NCBI RefSeq assembly: GCF_014836945.1
Contig: NZ_JACSPX010000001.1
Location: 1,201,510-1,265,509 of the forward strand
DNA from: Microbacterium commune
GTDB taxonomy: Bacteria; Actinomycetota; Actinomycetes; Actinomycetales; Microbacteriaceae
Length of the DNA: 64,000 nt
Direction of reading: 5' to 3'
Both the position numbers and the translations under genes were made by a program. The first letter of the stretch is position 1. Each line of letters opens with the position of its first letter. The notes beneath the pieces are model-generated. The model made no database searches, was not told the origin of the DNA, and was given only the letters and a program-made list of their open reading frames with translations. This document shows, one piece after another, positions 10,113 to 17,687 of the stretch.

Positions 10113-10915
10113 CAGCGGACTCCTTCGGCGGACGGACTGGCCTCATCGACCGACGCGAGCGACGCGGGCGGCCCCTCCGCGCGCGGCTGGAAGCTCTCGA
10201 ACACCCCGTACGCGACGATGCGCTCCGCGAGCGAGTACAGCGGAGAGCAGGCCGTGAGGGTGATGAACCGATCAGACGGGGCGACCTGCGGCATCTGCGG
10301 CACGTCGAGCAGCACATCCCCCGCGGACGGCTTCACGTACTGCAGATTGCGGAACCGGTACGTGTACCAGCCGACTTCGGTCTCGACGACGATCGCGTCG
10401 TCGAGACGCAGCTTGTCGATGCGGTTGAACGGCTTGCCCCAGGTCGTGCGGTGGCCGGCGAGCGAGAAGTTGCCCACCTCTCCCGGCATCTTCGACTGCT
10501 CGTAGAGGCCGATGCCGATCCTGTCGAGGGTCCGCTCGCGTGAGGTCCCGCCGGCGATGTGCACGTTGTAGTCGTCGCCGAACCTCGGGATGCGCATGTT
10601 CGCGAACACCTCGGCGTCGGCCGGATGCGGGAGCACGGGCGGCTCGTAGACCTTCTGGTCGCCCTGCTCGAGCACGGGCGGAGGTGCGGGGGGCGATGCC
10701 TCGGCCCACTGGGCCGAGAGCTCGGCGCCTCTGACATTGTTCTCGGCGCCGATGATGAGGTCGCCGATCCACATCTGCCAGGAGACGAACAGCAGCACGA
10801 GCACGCCGGCGGTGAGCAGCAGTTCGCCGAGCACGCTGGCGAAGGTCGCGCGGGAGCGCCTGCGCGCCGGCTTCGAACCCCGCAGCGAGGCCCGGGACGA
10901 CGCGACCGCATGCAT
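10112..10915 (-). CDS. srtE: Class E sortase
   Basis: A 267-aa membrane-bound transpeptidase that covalently anchors proteins to the wall. One N-terminal membrane helix (~26-50) is followed by a catalytic domain with H155 (LAGHR), C223 (TLTACSP) and R232. The TLTxC context and sequence character fit class E, whose known members recognise LAXTG signals. A substrate carrying LAMTG is encoded at 59.4-60.9 kb in this window. The ATG at 10915 lies 7 nt after a TAGACT box and lacks a ribosome-binding site, suggesting a leaderless mRNA. Confidence 0.92.
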   Translation of the reverse strand: MHAVASSRASLRGSKPARRRSRATFASVLGELLLTAGVLVLLFVSWQMWIGDLIIGAENNVRGAELSAQWAEASPPAPPPVLEQGDQKVYEPPVLPHPADAEVFANMRIPRFGDDYNVHIAGGTSRERTLDRIGIGLYEQSKMPGEVGNFSLAGHRTTWGKPFNRIDKLRLDDAIVVETEVGWYTYRFRNLQYVKPSAGDVLLDVPQMPQVAPSDRFITLTACSPLYSLAERIVAYGVFESFQPRAEGPPASLASVDEASPSAEGVR

Positions 10916-10951
10916 AGGGGGAAGTCTATTCGCCCGGCTACAATGATGCTC
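10916..10951. promoter_or_regulatory. Compact divergent promoters of srtE and crgA
   Basis: Only 36 bp separate the two starts. On the minus strand TAGACT (10923-10928) is 7 nt before the srtE ATG. On the plus strand TACAAT (10939-10944) is 7 nt before the crgA ATG at 10952. Both messages would start at or next to the initiation codon. The -35 elements would have to lie inside the opposite gene and are not obvious. Confidence 0.5.
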
Positions 10952-11191
10952 ATGGCACGTGACCGCAACCCCGAAGAGCCCGCCGTCGAGCGTCCCGAGG
11001 GCGATGCCGCTCCGAACGCCGTGTGGTTCAAGCCCGTCATGGTCGGCTTCATGCTGCTGGGTCTGGCGTGGATCCTCGTCTACTACATCTCCGGCTCCCG
11101 CTTCCCCATCCCGGGTCTGGACTCGTGGAACCTCGGCATCGGCTTGGGCATCGCGCTCATCGGCTTCCTGATGACGACCCGCTGGCGCTGA
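10952..11191 (+). CDS. crgA: Cell division protein CrgA
   Basis: A 79-aa protein with a charged cytosolic N-terminus and two membrane helices (~29-48 and ~59-76), matching the small two-helix CrgA family that scaffolds FtsZ, FtsQ and PBPs at the actinobacterial septum. Conserved family features include NPVWF-like NAVWFKPVMVGFMLLGLAWI and a DSWN-G turn. The third ATG in the local run (10952) is preferred over 10943/10946 because it sits 7 nt after TACAAT and no ribosome-binding site is present. Confidence 0.88.
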   Translation: MARDRNPEEPAVERPEGDAAPNAVWFKPVMVGFMLLGLAWILVYYISGSRFPIPGLDSWNLGIGLGIALIGFLMTTRWR

Positions 11192-11217
11192 CCTCCGCGC
11201 CGCTCCCGCTCGTCGAC

Positions 11218-11247
11218 ACGCCCTCTCACCGTCCGGTGAGGGGGCGT
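11218..11247 (+). terminator. Intrinsic terminator of crgA
   Basis: A 13-bp stem with a GTCC loop (ACGCCCTCTCACC pairing with GGTGAGGGGGCGT, one G-U pair), followed by a T/C-rich stretch, 26 bp after the crgA stop. Confidence 0.7.
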
Positions 11248-11259
11248 CTCGCTTTCCCC

Positions 11260-11281
11260 AGAGGGTTGTTAACAACCCTCT
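11260..11281. promoter_or_regulatory. 22-bp perfect palindrome
   Basis: Every position from 11260 to 11281 pairs with its mirror, centred on GTTAAC (core GGTTGTTAACAACC). With no loop it looks like a dimeric protein-binding site rather than a terminator. It lies between the crgA terminator and a row of DnaA-box-like sequences. Confidence 0.55.
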
Positions 11282-11286
11282 CCACC

Positions 11287-11372
11287 TGTGAATAACACCG
11301 GTGTAATTCTCCCCAGGTGTGGACAACTCTGTGGATAACCCGGGGACATCATGTGCAGAGCCCTGTGGACAG
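11287..11372. promoter_or_regulatory. Cluster of DnaA-box-like sequences outside oriC
   Basis: Four same-orientation matches to TGTGGATAA occur in 86 bp: TGTGAATAA at 11287, TGTGGACAA at 11318, a perfect TGTGGATAA at 11330 and TGTGGACAG at 11364. Three TGTGCAG repeats follow. The region is noncoding, between the crgA terminator and the rhomboid gene end, about 18 kb from oriC. Confidence 0.5.
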
Positions 11373-11419
11373 GGTGTGCAGAGAGTGTGCAGAACTCGGG
11401 TCGGGCCGGAGCCGCAGCG

Positions 11420-12301
11420 TCAGAACAGGCTGCGCAGCACGATCGGCGTCACCAGGAACGCGATCGCCAGAAGAACGACCGTGAGCGCGACGAGCAGCAG
11501 GATCTGAGCCGTGCGCTGCGAGCGCTTCCGGGTGCGGGCGAAGATCAGACCCACCAGCGCCCCGACAGCCGCCCCGCCGATGTGCGCCTGCCATGCGATG
11601 TTCAGAGTCTGGATGAACCCGATCGCGAGGTTGATGGCGAGGATCACCAGGATTCCGCGGATGTTCGCGCCGATGTGCCGCCCGATCACGAGGAGCGCGC
11701 CCATCAGCGCGAAGATGCCGCCGGAGGCGCCCACCGTGGCGACGACAGGGTCGAGCACAGCCATCGCCACCGAGCCGCCGAGTCCGCCGATGAGATAGAG
11801 AGCGACGAACCTCCCTCGCCCCAGCAGGGGCTCGAGACTGCGACCGATCATCCACAGCGCCAGCATGTTCAGCAGGAAGTGCGTGATGCCGGAGTGCACG
11901 AGCATCGACGTCAGCATCCGCCACGGCTGGAAGGAGAAGTCGCCGCCGAACATGTCGGGCAAGAGGAACGGCGTCGCGAACAGCAGGGTGCGATCGACGA
12001 TCGGCCCGAGCAGCAGCTGCAGCAGGCCCACGACCGAGGTGACGGCGATGATCGCGTAGGTCGCGATCGGCTGCGATGAGCCGCTCGTGGTGCGCCAGGC
12101 GCGGTGGGCGCGGCGCTGCGCGGGAGTCTGCGCCTTGCGGTCGGCTTTCATGCACTCCGGGCAGATGACGCCGACGGGCGCCTGGGTCTGGCAGTCGGCG
12201 CAGACGGTGCGCGTGCAGCGCTGGCAGAGCACGAAGCTCTGCCGATCCGGATGCCGGTAGCAGAAGTTCTCGCGGTTGCGCGTGAAATCAGGAGAGGTCA
12301 T
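11420..12301 (-). CDS. Rhomboid-family intramembrane serine protease with N-terminal zinc-ribbon
   Basis: A 293-aa protein. Residues 14-50 hold paired cysteines (CYRHP, CQRC, CADC, CPEC) like a B-box or zinc-ribbon module. Six or seven membrane helices follow, with the catalytic dyad S193 in GASGG and H240 in WQAHIGG, and the HxxxxHxxxN signature (H136, H141, N145). It cleaves membrane substrates that are unknown here. The ATG at 12301 is chosen because upstream codons overlap ppiA. It lies 25 bp after ppiA and is probably co-transcribed. Confidence 0.92.
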   Translation of the reverse strand: MTSPDFTRNRENFCYRHPDRQSFVLCQRCTRTVCADCQTQAPVGVICPECMKADRKAQTPAQRRAHRAWRTTSGSSQPIATYAIIAVTSVVGLLQLLLGPIVDRTLLFATPFLLPDMFGGDFSFQPWRMLTSMLVHSGITHFLLNMLALWMIGRSLEPLLGRGRFVALYLIGGLGGSVAMAVLDPVVATVGASGGIFALMGALLVIGRHIGANIRGILVILAINLAIGFIQTLNIAWQAHIGGAAVGALVGLIFARTRKRSQRTAQILLLVALTVVLLAIAFLVTPIVLRSLF

Positions 12302-12326
12302 CCGGATCGGCTCGAGCGGTCGTGTG

Positions 12327-12884
12327 TCAGTTGGCGACGATGTCGACCGAGTGCAGCACGACGTCCTCGACGGGACGATCCTGCGCGCCGGTGCGCACCG
12401 CGGCGATCTCGTCGACGACGGCCTTGGACGCATCATCGGCGACGACGCCGAAGATCGTGTGCTTGCCCTGCAGCCACGGGGTCGGGTCGGTCGTAATGAA
12501 GAACTGCGAGCCGTTGGTGCCCTCGGCCTGGCCGGTGATGGCGTTGCGGCGCAGACCGGCGTTGGCCATGGCGAGCACGTACGGGTCGTTGAAGTTCAGC
12601 TCAGGGTGGATCTCGTCGTTGAAGTTGTAGCCGGGTCCGCCGATGCCCTGACCGAGCGGGTCGCCGCCCTGGATCATGAAGTTGGGGATGATGCGGTGGA
12701 AGATGACGTCCTTGTAGAGCGGGCCCTCGCCCGGCTTGCCGGTGGCGGGGTGCGTCCACGCCTTCGATCCGTCGGCGAGGCCGACGAAGTTGGCGACCGT
12801 GTTCGGAGCGTGGTCTCCGAACAGGTTGATGACGATGTCACCGTGGTTGGTGTGCATGGTTGCGACGTGAGATGCGTGAGGCAT
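12327..12884 (-). CDS. ppiA: Cyclophilin-type peptidyl-prolyl cis-trans isomerase
   Basis: A 185-aa cytosolic PPIase without a signal peptide. Cyclophilin signatures are clear: FHRIIPNFMIQGGDP, NAGLRRNAI..GSQFFIT and HTIFGVV. It speeds prolyl isomerisation in protein folding. The start at 12884 lies 6 nt after GACAAT, so the mRNA may be leaderless. The rhomboid gene follows after 25 bp. Position near oriC is typical for actinobacterial ppiA. Confidence 0.94.
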   Translation of the reverse strand: MPHASHVATMHTNHGDIVINLFGDHAPNTVANFVGLADGSKAWTHPATGKPGEGPLYKDVIFHRIIPNFMIQGGDPLGQGIGGPGYNFNDEIHPELNFNDPYVLAMANAGLRRNAITGQAEGTNGSQFFITTDPTPWLQGKHTIFGVVADDASKAVVDEIAAVRTGAQDRPVEDVVLHSVDIVAN

Positions 12885-13028
12885 GGCTCCATTGTCGCAG
12901 AGCAGTCCTGTGCGGGCGCGGCGTATTGTCTCCTTTCCGGGCCCCGACCGCCAGACTCTGCTCGTATTCAGCGTGTTGTGGTTGGATGATCAGCGGAACG
13001 GACATCGACCGACCGACGGGAGAGCAAC

Positions 13029-13526
13029 GTGAATCTCAGCCGCAAGCGCAAGAAGGAACTGCGTCGACTTCAGCAGGAGGCCGGACGACTCTGGGAGTCG
13101 CAGCAGGTGCTCGTCGGCCACGCTGCCGACGTCGCCCGTGAGGCCGGACGTCAGCTCGGCAACTTCAATCGCGAGCAGGTCATGCCGTCCGTGCACGACT
13201 CGTACGAGCGCCACCTCGCCCCGGCCGTCGATCGCAGCGTGAAGTTCGGCAAGCACGTCGTCGATGAGCGGGTCGTTCCCGTCGTGGGTGGCGTCGTCGG
13301 AACCGCCCTGTCGGCCTGGGATGTCGCGAACAAGAAGCGACACGACCTCGGATGGGGTCCGCGCCACGTCGCGCCGGCCAAGAAGAGCATGGGCTTCGGC
13401 TCGGTCGTCGCGATCGTGCTCGGTGTGGCCGCCGCCGTCGGCGTCGTCGCCGCCGCATGGCAGGCCCTGCGTGCAGATGACGAGCTGTGGGTCGCCGACG
13501 ACCCGCTGTCGCCGCCCAACGCGTGA
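13029..13526 (+). CDS. Conserved hypothetical membrane-anchored protein
   Basis: A 165-aa protein of unknown function. It opens with a very basic stretch (NLSRKRKKELRRLQ), continues as a charged, probably helical region rich in Val/Ala/His, and has one membrane helix at ~122-143 before a short acidic tail (DDELWVADDP). The GTG start has GGAGAG upstream. The stop overlaps the GTG of the deacylase gene (GTGA), suggesting co-translation. No catalytic motif is visible. Confidence 0.8.
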   Translation: MNLSRKRKKELRRLQQEAGRLWESQQVLVGHAADVAREAGRQLGNFNREQVMPSVHDSYERHLAPAVDRSVKFGKHVVDERVVPVVGGVVGTALSAWDVANKKRHDLGWGPRHVAPAKKSMGFGSVVAIVLGVAAAVGVVAAAWQALRADDELWVADDPLSPPNA

Positions 13527-14062
13527 CTGAAGCCGACCCGCATCAGCGGGTGCGTGCTGCTGCGGCCGCACGCGGACTCGACATCGAGATCCGCGAGCGG
13601 CCGCAGGCGCACAGTCTGACGGAGGCAGCCGCTCTGCTCGGTCTGCAGCCGTCCGACATCGTGAAGACCCTCGTCGTGAAGACGTCGTCACGACGACCCG
13701 CTGACGTCAGCTCCGTACAGGCGACCGGCTCAGGGACCGAGCCTTCGTACCTCTTCGCCCTGGTGCCCGGTGGGCGTTCCATCTCGTGGCCGAAGCTGCG
13801 CGCGATCGTCGGCGTGAACAGGCTGCGTCTGCCCGAGCCCGAGCTGGCGCTGGCCGCCACCGGTTACGAGCGCGGCACGATCGTGCCGATCGGCAGCACC
13901 ACCGACTGGCCGGTGTACGCGGACGAGAGCATCGTCGGACGCCGCATCGCGATGGGTGCCGGTGTGCACGGCCACAGCCTCTTCGTCGAGGCCGACCACC
14001 TGATCCGTGCCTACGGCGCGACGGTCGCCGGCATCTCCCAGCCTGAAGCGGTCCGCGACTAG
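13523..14062 (+). CDS. YbaK/EbsC-family aminoacyl-tRNA deacylase
   Basis: A 179-aa protein of the YbaK/ProX editing family, which hydrolyses mischarged tRNA such as Cys-tRNA(Pro). Typical features are the AHSLTEAAALLG segment, IVKTLVVKT, FALVPGGRSISWPKLR and the GTIVPIG loop near residue 120. The longer open frame begins inside the preceding gene, so the GTG at 13523, overlapping that gene's stop, is preferred. It converges on the NUDIX gene with 6 bp between stops. Confidence 0.87.
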   Translation: MTEADPHQRVRAAAAARGLDIEIRERPQAHSLTEAAALLGLQPSDIVKTLVVKTSSRRPADVSSVQATGSGTEPSYLFALVPGGRSISWPKLRAIVGVNRLRLPEPELALAATGYERGTIVPIGSTTDWPVYADESIVGRRIAMGAGVHGHSLFVEADHLIRAYGATVAGISQPEAVRD

Positions 14063-14068
14063 CGCCGC

Positions 14069-14503
14069 TCACTCCGGCAGCAGGCCCGCCATCCGCAGCC
14101 CGATGTCGACGAGCTTCACGCGCTGCAGCGCGGCGGCCTCGTCGAGGGTGAACCAGGCGGCCATGTCGGTCGATCCGTTCCTCTCGAACCGCAGCTCACC
14201 GCCGGTGACCTCTGCCCGGTAGACGATCCGCAGAGTGTGCAGCGGCACCTTCCTCTCGTCGCGGCGCACGCGGCGCGATGCCGGGATCACCCGGGAGTGG
14301 ATGCCGAGCAGCCCCGTCGTCTCGATCCGGAAGCCCGTCTCCTCACGGAGCTCGCGACGCACGGCCGTCTCGGGATCCTCGCCCTCTTCCAGCCCGCCCC
14401 CGGGAAGCGTCCACGCCACCCGACGCCCTTCGATCCACCGGGCCAGCAGCACCCGGCCTTCGTCGTCGGTGACGATCCCGTAGGCGGCGACGCGCAGGTC
14501 CAT
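14069..14503 (-). CDS. NUDIX hydrolase
   Basis: A 144-aa pyrophosphohydrolase acting on nucleoside-diphosphate-linked compounds; the substrate is unknown. The Nudix box is complete at about residues 35-57 (GGGLEEGEDPETAVRREL then REETGF). The ATG at 14503 lies 6 nt after TACTGT and lacks a ribosome-binding site, so it may be leaderless. Longer in-frame starts run through a GC-rich spacer and are unlikely. Confidence 0.92.
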   Translation of the reverse strand: MDLRVAAYGIVTDDEGRVLLARWIEGRRVAWTLPGGGLEEGEDPETAVRRELREETGFRIETTGLLGIHSRVIPASRRVRRDERKVPLHTLRIVYRAEVTGGELRFERNGSTDMAAWFTLDEAAALQRVKLVDIGLRMAGLLPE

Positions 14504-14591
14504 GCACTCACAGTAGTCGCGGCGCCGGCGCCGGCGGGACAGGTGGTCCCGACCGGCTCGATGACCCCCTCGGCGAGGAGGATGCCGCCGC

Positions 14592-15530
14592 TCAGTGCTC
14601 CTGCAGGGTCTCCTTGGCCGAACGGCCGTAGGTCTGCCGGTACAGCGCGCTGAACCGCGAGCTGTTGGCGAACCCCCAGCGCCGCGCGATGCGGGTGACC
14701 GACTCGTCGACGCCGCCGTTGCGCAGATCACGGTGCGCGCCGTCGAGTCGCACCCGACGCAGGTACTCGGTCGGGGTCATGTCGATGCCACGGCGGAAGG
14801 CGTACTGCAGTCCGCGAGTCGACATGTGCACGGCCTCCGCGACCTCGTCCACCGTGATCGGCAGGTGGGCGTTCTCATCGATGTAGGTCAGAGCTCGGCG
14901 CACGGTCGCCGCTCTCTCACCGCCACCATCACGGGTGATCGCCGAGGAGAAGGTCGAGGGGAAGCAGCCGAGGATCGTCGTGAGCGCGTGTCGAGCGAGA
15001 CCCGCCTCGATCAGCTCATCACCCGCGTCGTCGAGCGACAGCGCCGAGGTGAGCAGGTAGTCGAACGCACGGACCCACTGGCGCGCCGCCAGGTCGGAGC
15101 GGGGATGCACCGACGTCAGCCGCAGCGAAAGAAGCTCATCCCCGGTGATCCGCCGTGCGAGCTCCTGAGCGCGGCCACGATCGAAGAGGAGGGCCGACAC
15201 CTCTGCCGTGCCGTTCCATTCCGCTTCGACCAGCGCGCTGTCGGTCGCCCACGGGGCCCCGGCGTCGATGATCGATCGACGGGTGCGCAGCACACCGTCG
15301 GCGGCGACCAGCCGGCATGCGAAGAGCTGGTCCTCGGGCTGCACGCGGGAGTGCACCTCCGCGGTGAGCGAGTACCGCACGATCGCGAGGTCGCCCAGTG
15401 TCGCCGACCGCCATCGGAAGGCGAAGTCCGCCGGGTCGATGCGCAGCAGCGACGCGGACGGCACGAATGTCTTCCAGATCTCCTCCACGTCGGCGACGTC
15501 GTCGGAATCCATCCGCAGAATCTCCGCCAC
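14592..15530 (-). CDS. AraC-family transcriptional regulator
   Basis: A 312-aa regulator. Residues ~1-200 form a sensor-like domain similar to the AraC-binding-like fold. The C-terminal ~105 residues hold two helix-turn-helix units (ITVDEVAEAVHMSTRGLQYAFRR, shown here only in part, and VTRIARRWGFANSSRFSALYR with the family PTEYLRRVRL turn). AGGAGG sits 5 nt before the GTG at 15530. It lies 28 bp downstream of the aminotransferase gene and probably shares its mRNA, making that gene a candidate target. Confidence 0.9.
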   Translation of the reverse strand: MAEILRMDSDDVADVEEIWKTFVPSASLLRIDPADFAFRWRSATLGDLAIVRYSLTAEVHSRVQPEDQLFACRLVAADGVLRTRRSIIDAGAPWATDSALVEAEWNGTAEVSALLFDRGRAQELARRITGDELLSLRLTSVHPRSDLAARQWVRAFDYLLTSALSLDDAGDELIEAGLARHALTTILGCFPSTFSSAITRDGGGERAATVRRALTYIDENAHLPITVDEVAEAVHMSTRGLQYAFRRGIDMTPTEYLRRVRLDGAHRDLRNGGVDESVTRIARRWGFANSSRFSALYRQTYGRSAKETLQEH

Positions 15531-15558
15531 AGAATCCTCCTGTGTGTGCCGTCGTCGC

Positions 15559-16689
15559 TCAGTCGCGGAGAGCGACGAGCGCTCTCTCGAGACGGGCGAC
15601 CGCCGCATCCACGTCGTCGAGCTTGTCGAGGCCGAACAGCCCGACCCGGAAGGTGGAGAAGCCGTCCGGCTCGTCGCAGTGCAGCGGCACGCCGGCGGCG
15701 ACCTGCACGCCGTGATCCTTGAATGCGGCGGCACTGCGCAGGTCGGGTTCGGTGGTGTGTACCACGACCACGCTCGGAGAGGCGAAGCCGGATGCGGCGA
15801 CTGACCGCAGCCCGTGCTCCGCCAGAAGCGCACGAACACGCGTGCCCAACTCGATCTGTGCGCGGCGCAGCGCGTCGAAGCCGCGCTCACGGGTCGCGAT
15901 CATCTGCTGCAGGTTGCGTGCGATGGTGTCGGTGGGCATGGTCGAGTGGTAGCCGGCCGAGCCGTCCCGATAGCCGTCGGAGATGCTCAGCCAGCGGTTC
16001 AGGTCGAGCGCGAAGCTCGTCGCGGTGCCCGCTGCCACGGCATCCCGACCCGTGCCGCTGAGCATCACGTACCCGACTCCGGGAGAACCGCTCCAGCCCT
16101 TCTGCGGAGCGGAGAGAAGCACGTCGACGCCGAGATCGCTCATGTCGACCCACATCGCGCCGGAGGCGATGCAGTCGAGCACGAGCACCCCGCCCACCTC
16201 GTGCGTGGCGTCCGCGAGCGCGCGCACGTAGTCGTCGGTCAGGATGATCCCGGCTGCCGTCTCGACGTGCGGGGCGAAGACGACCTCCGGACGCTTGGCG
16301 CGAATGGCGGCGACCACCTCGTCGATCGGCGCGGGGCTCCACGCGGCCTGCACGTCGTCGCCGTCGGGGCGGGCCAGGCACACGGTGACATCGGACGCGA
16401 TGCCGCCCATCTCGAGGATCTGCGACCAGCGGTACGAGAAGAGGCCGTTGCGCACGATGAGGGCGCGTCTGCCCGTGGCCAGATGCCTGGCGACGGATTC
16501 CATCGCGAAGCTGCCACCGCCGTTGACGAGTGCGACGCTGTCGGCGCGGTATGCCTCGCAGAGGATGTCGATGGTCTGCTGCATGATCCCGACGAACCGT
16601 TTCGACATGTGATTGAGTGACCGGTCGGTGAACACCACCGAGTACTCGAGCAGTCCGTCCGGATCGATGTCAGCGTGCGGCAGAGTCAT
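15559..16689 (-). CDS. Class V PLP-dependent aminotransferase (alanine-glyoxylate/serine-pyruvate type)
   Basis: A 376-aa fold-type I PLP enzyme. It shows the NGGGSFAMESV substrate loop, DCIASGAMWVDM with the PLP-contacting Asp, and SAPQKGWSGSPGVGY with the Schiff-base lysine. This fits the alanine-glyoxylate, serine-pyruvate or aminoethylphosphonate transaminase group; the substrate cannot be fixed from sequence. The ATG at 16689 gives the usual family length. The AraC gene follows in the same direction. Confidence 0.88.
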   Translation of the reverse strand: MTLPHADIDPDGLLEYSVVFTDRSLNHMSKRFVGIMQQTIDILCEAYRADSVALVNGGGSFAMESVARHLATGRRALIVRNGLFSYRWSQILEMGGIASDVTVCLARPDGDDVQAAWSPAPIDEVVAAIRAKRPEVVFAPHVETAAGIILTDDYVRALADATHEVGGVLVLDCIASGAMWVDMSDLGVDVLLSAPQKGWSGSPGVGYVMLSGTGRDAVAAGTATSFALDLNRWLSISDGYRDGSAGYHSTMPTDTIARNLQQMIATRERGFDALRRAQIELGTRVRALLAEHGLRSVAASGFASPSVVVVHTTEPDLRSAAAFKDHGVQVAAGVPLHCDEPDGFSTFRVGLFGLDKLDDVDAAVARLERALVALRD

Positions 16690-16744
16690 GGGTCCAGCCT
16701 GGCACTGTCTGCTGGGGGAGAGCCAGGACTTCCGTGAAGCGGAA

Positions 16745-16771
16745 GAAAGCCCCGACGACGTCGGGGCTTTC
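16745..16771 (-). terminator. Intrinsic terminator downstream of tRNA-Ala
   Basis: An 11-bp stem (GAAAGCCCCGA pairing with TCGGGGCTTTC) with a CGACG loop, directly 3' of minus-strand tRNA-Ala and upstream of the aminotransferase gene. Confidence 0.75.
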
Positions 16772-16777
16772 GATCTG

Positions 16778-16850
16778 TGGAGCCTAGGAGATTCGAACTC
16801 CTGACATCTTGCTTGCAAAGCAAGCGCTCTACCAACTGAGCTAAGGCCCC
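16778..16850 (-). tRNA. tRNA-Ala (anticodon TGC)
   Basis: A 73-nt tRNA on the minus strand: acceptor GGGGCCT/AGGCTCC with discriminator A, D arm TAGCTCAGTTGGTAGAGC, anticodon stem CTTGC/GCAAG with loop TTTGCAA giving TGC, and T loop GTTCGAATC. CCA is not encoded. Confidence 0.97.
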
Positions 16851-17003
16851 TCACCGGTGCGAGCACCGCCGTCAATCATACATGCCGTCGGGGCGGGCGC
16901 CGTAATCGTCGGGCGCGCTCGCAGTGTCCGCGCGTGTCGGAGGAGACAGCGGGTCGGGGTCAAGTCCCTCGCGTTCGCCGCCGACGAGGCGGATGGTGGC
17001 GAC

Positions 17004-17483
17004 ATGGATCCGCACAGAACAGACGATGGCCACCACGTCATCATCGACGGGAGACGGTGGCGGGCGACGGACCCCGCGATACCCGAGTCCTTCCGTCAGG
17101 AGCTGGTCGAGGAGCTCATGTCCGCTCGGCGCGCCGTGAAGACGGGGGAGAGCGACGCTCGGCGGCGCGTACACGACGCGAAGACCGCGCTCGGTGAGAG
17201 GGGGGCGCCATGGTGGGACGAGCGATCCGGAGCCGACTTCGACGAGCGGATCGCCGCGGCCGTGCGCGCGCTCGTGCGCAAGCGGCAGGGGTCCTCGATC
17301 TGCCCGAGTGATGTCGCTCGCACGGTCGGTGCGCACTCGTGGCGATCGATCATGGATGACGTGCGGCGCGTCACCGCTCGGCTCGCGGACGAAGGGCAGG
17401 TCATCGTCACCCAGAAGGGTGAGCCGGTGCGCATCGCCGATGCCCGCGGGCCTGTCCGCATCGTGCGCGGTCCTGACCTGTGA
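17004..17483 (+). CDS. DUF3253-type small protein
   Basis: A 159-aa soluble protein. The N-terminal part has HHVIIDGRRWRATDPAIPE, followed by a helical charged segment; the C-terminal half (~85-155) resembles the DUF3253 winged-helix module (IAAAVRALVRKRQGSSICPSD, VARTVG, SWRSIMDDVRRV). A nucleic-acid-binding role is plausible but unproved. The start at 17004 is chosen because upstream codons are unlike the family. It sits alone between two opposing tRNA genes and ends in its own terminator. Confidence 0.8.
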   Translation: MDPHRTDDGHHVIIDGRRWRATDPAIPESFRQELVEELMSARRAVKTGESDARRRVHDAKTALGERGAPWWDERSGADFDERIAAAVRALVRKRQGSSICPSDVARTVGAHSWRSIMDDVRRVTARLADEGQVIVTQKGEPVRIADARGPVRIVRGPDL

Positions 17484-17491
17484 ACGAACGA

Positions 17492-17519
17492 AGAAGGCCC
17501 CGCCGGAGCGGGGCCTTCT
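17492..17519 (+). terminator. Intrinsic terminator of the DUF3253 gene
   Basis: A 12-bp stem (AGAAGGCCCCGC pairing with GCGGGGCCTTCT) and CGGA loop, 8 bp after the stop codon. It can also act on the minus-strand tRNA-Ile transcript. Confidence 0.8.
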
Positions 17520-17532
17520 TCGTCGTCTTCGG

Positions 17533-17606
17533 TGGGGCTACCAGGACTTGAACCTGGGACCTCTTCATTATCAGTGAAGCGCTCTAACCGCCTGAGCTAT
17601 AGCCCC
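17533..17606 (-). tRNA. tRNA-Ile (anticodon GAT)
   Basis: A 74-nt tRNA on the minus strand: acceptor GGGGCTA/TAGCCCC with discriminator A, D arm TAGCTCAGGCGGTTAGAGC, anticodon stem CTTCA/TGAAG with loop CTGATAA giving GAT, and T loop GTTCAAGTC. Together with tRNA-Ala it recalls the gyrA-tRNA-Ile-tRNA-Ala order common near actinobacterial origins. Confidence 0.97.
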
Positions 17607-17687
17607 GTCAACCTCCAAGACTTTACCGGATAATCCTGCGCAAAAGCGAATCGAGACCGGCCAGCGCGCCGGCCGGGCGTTTCGACC

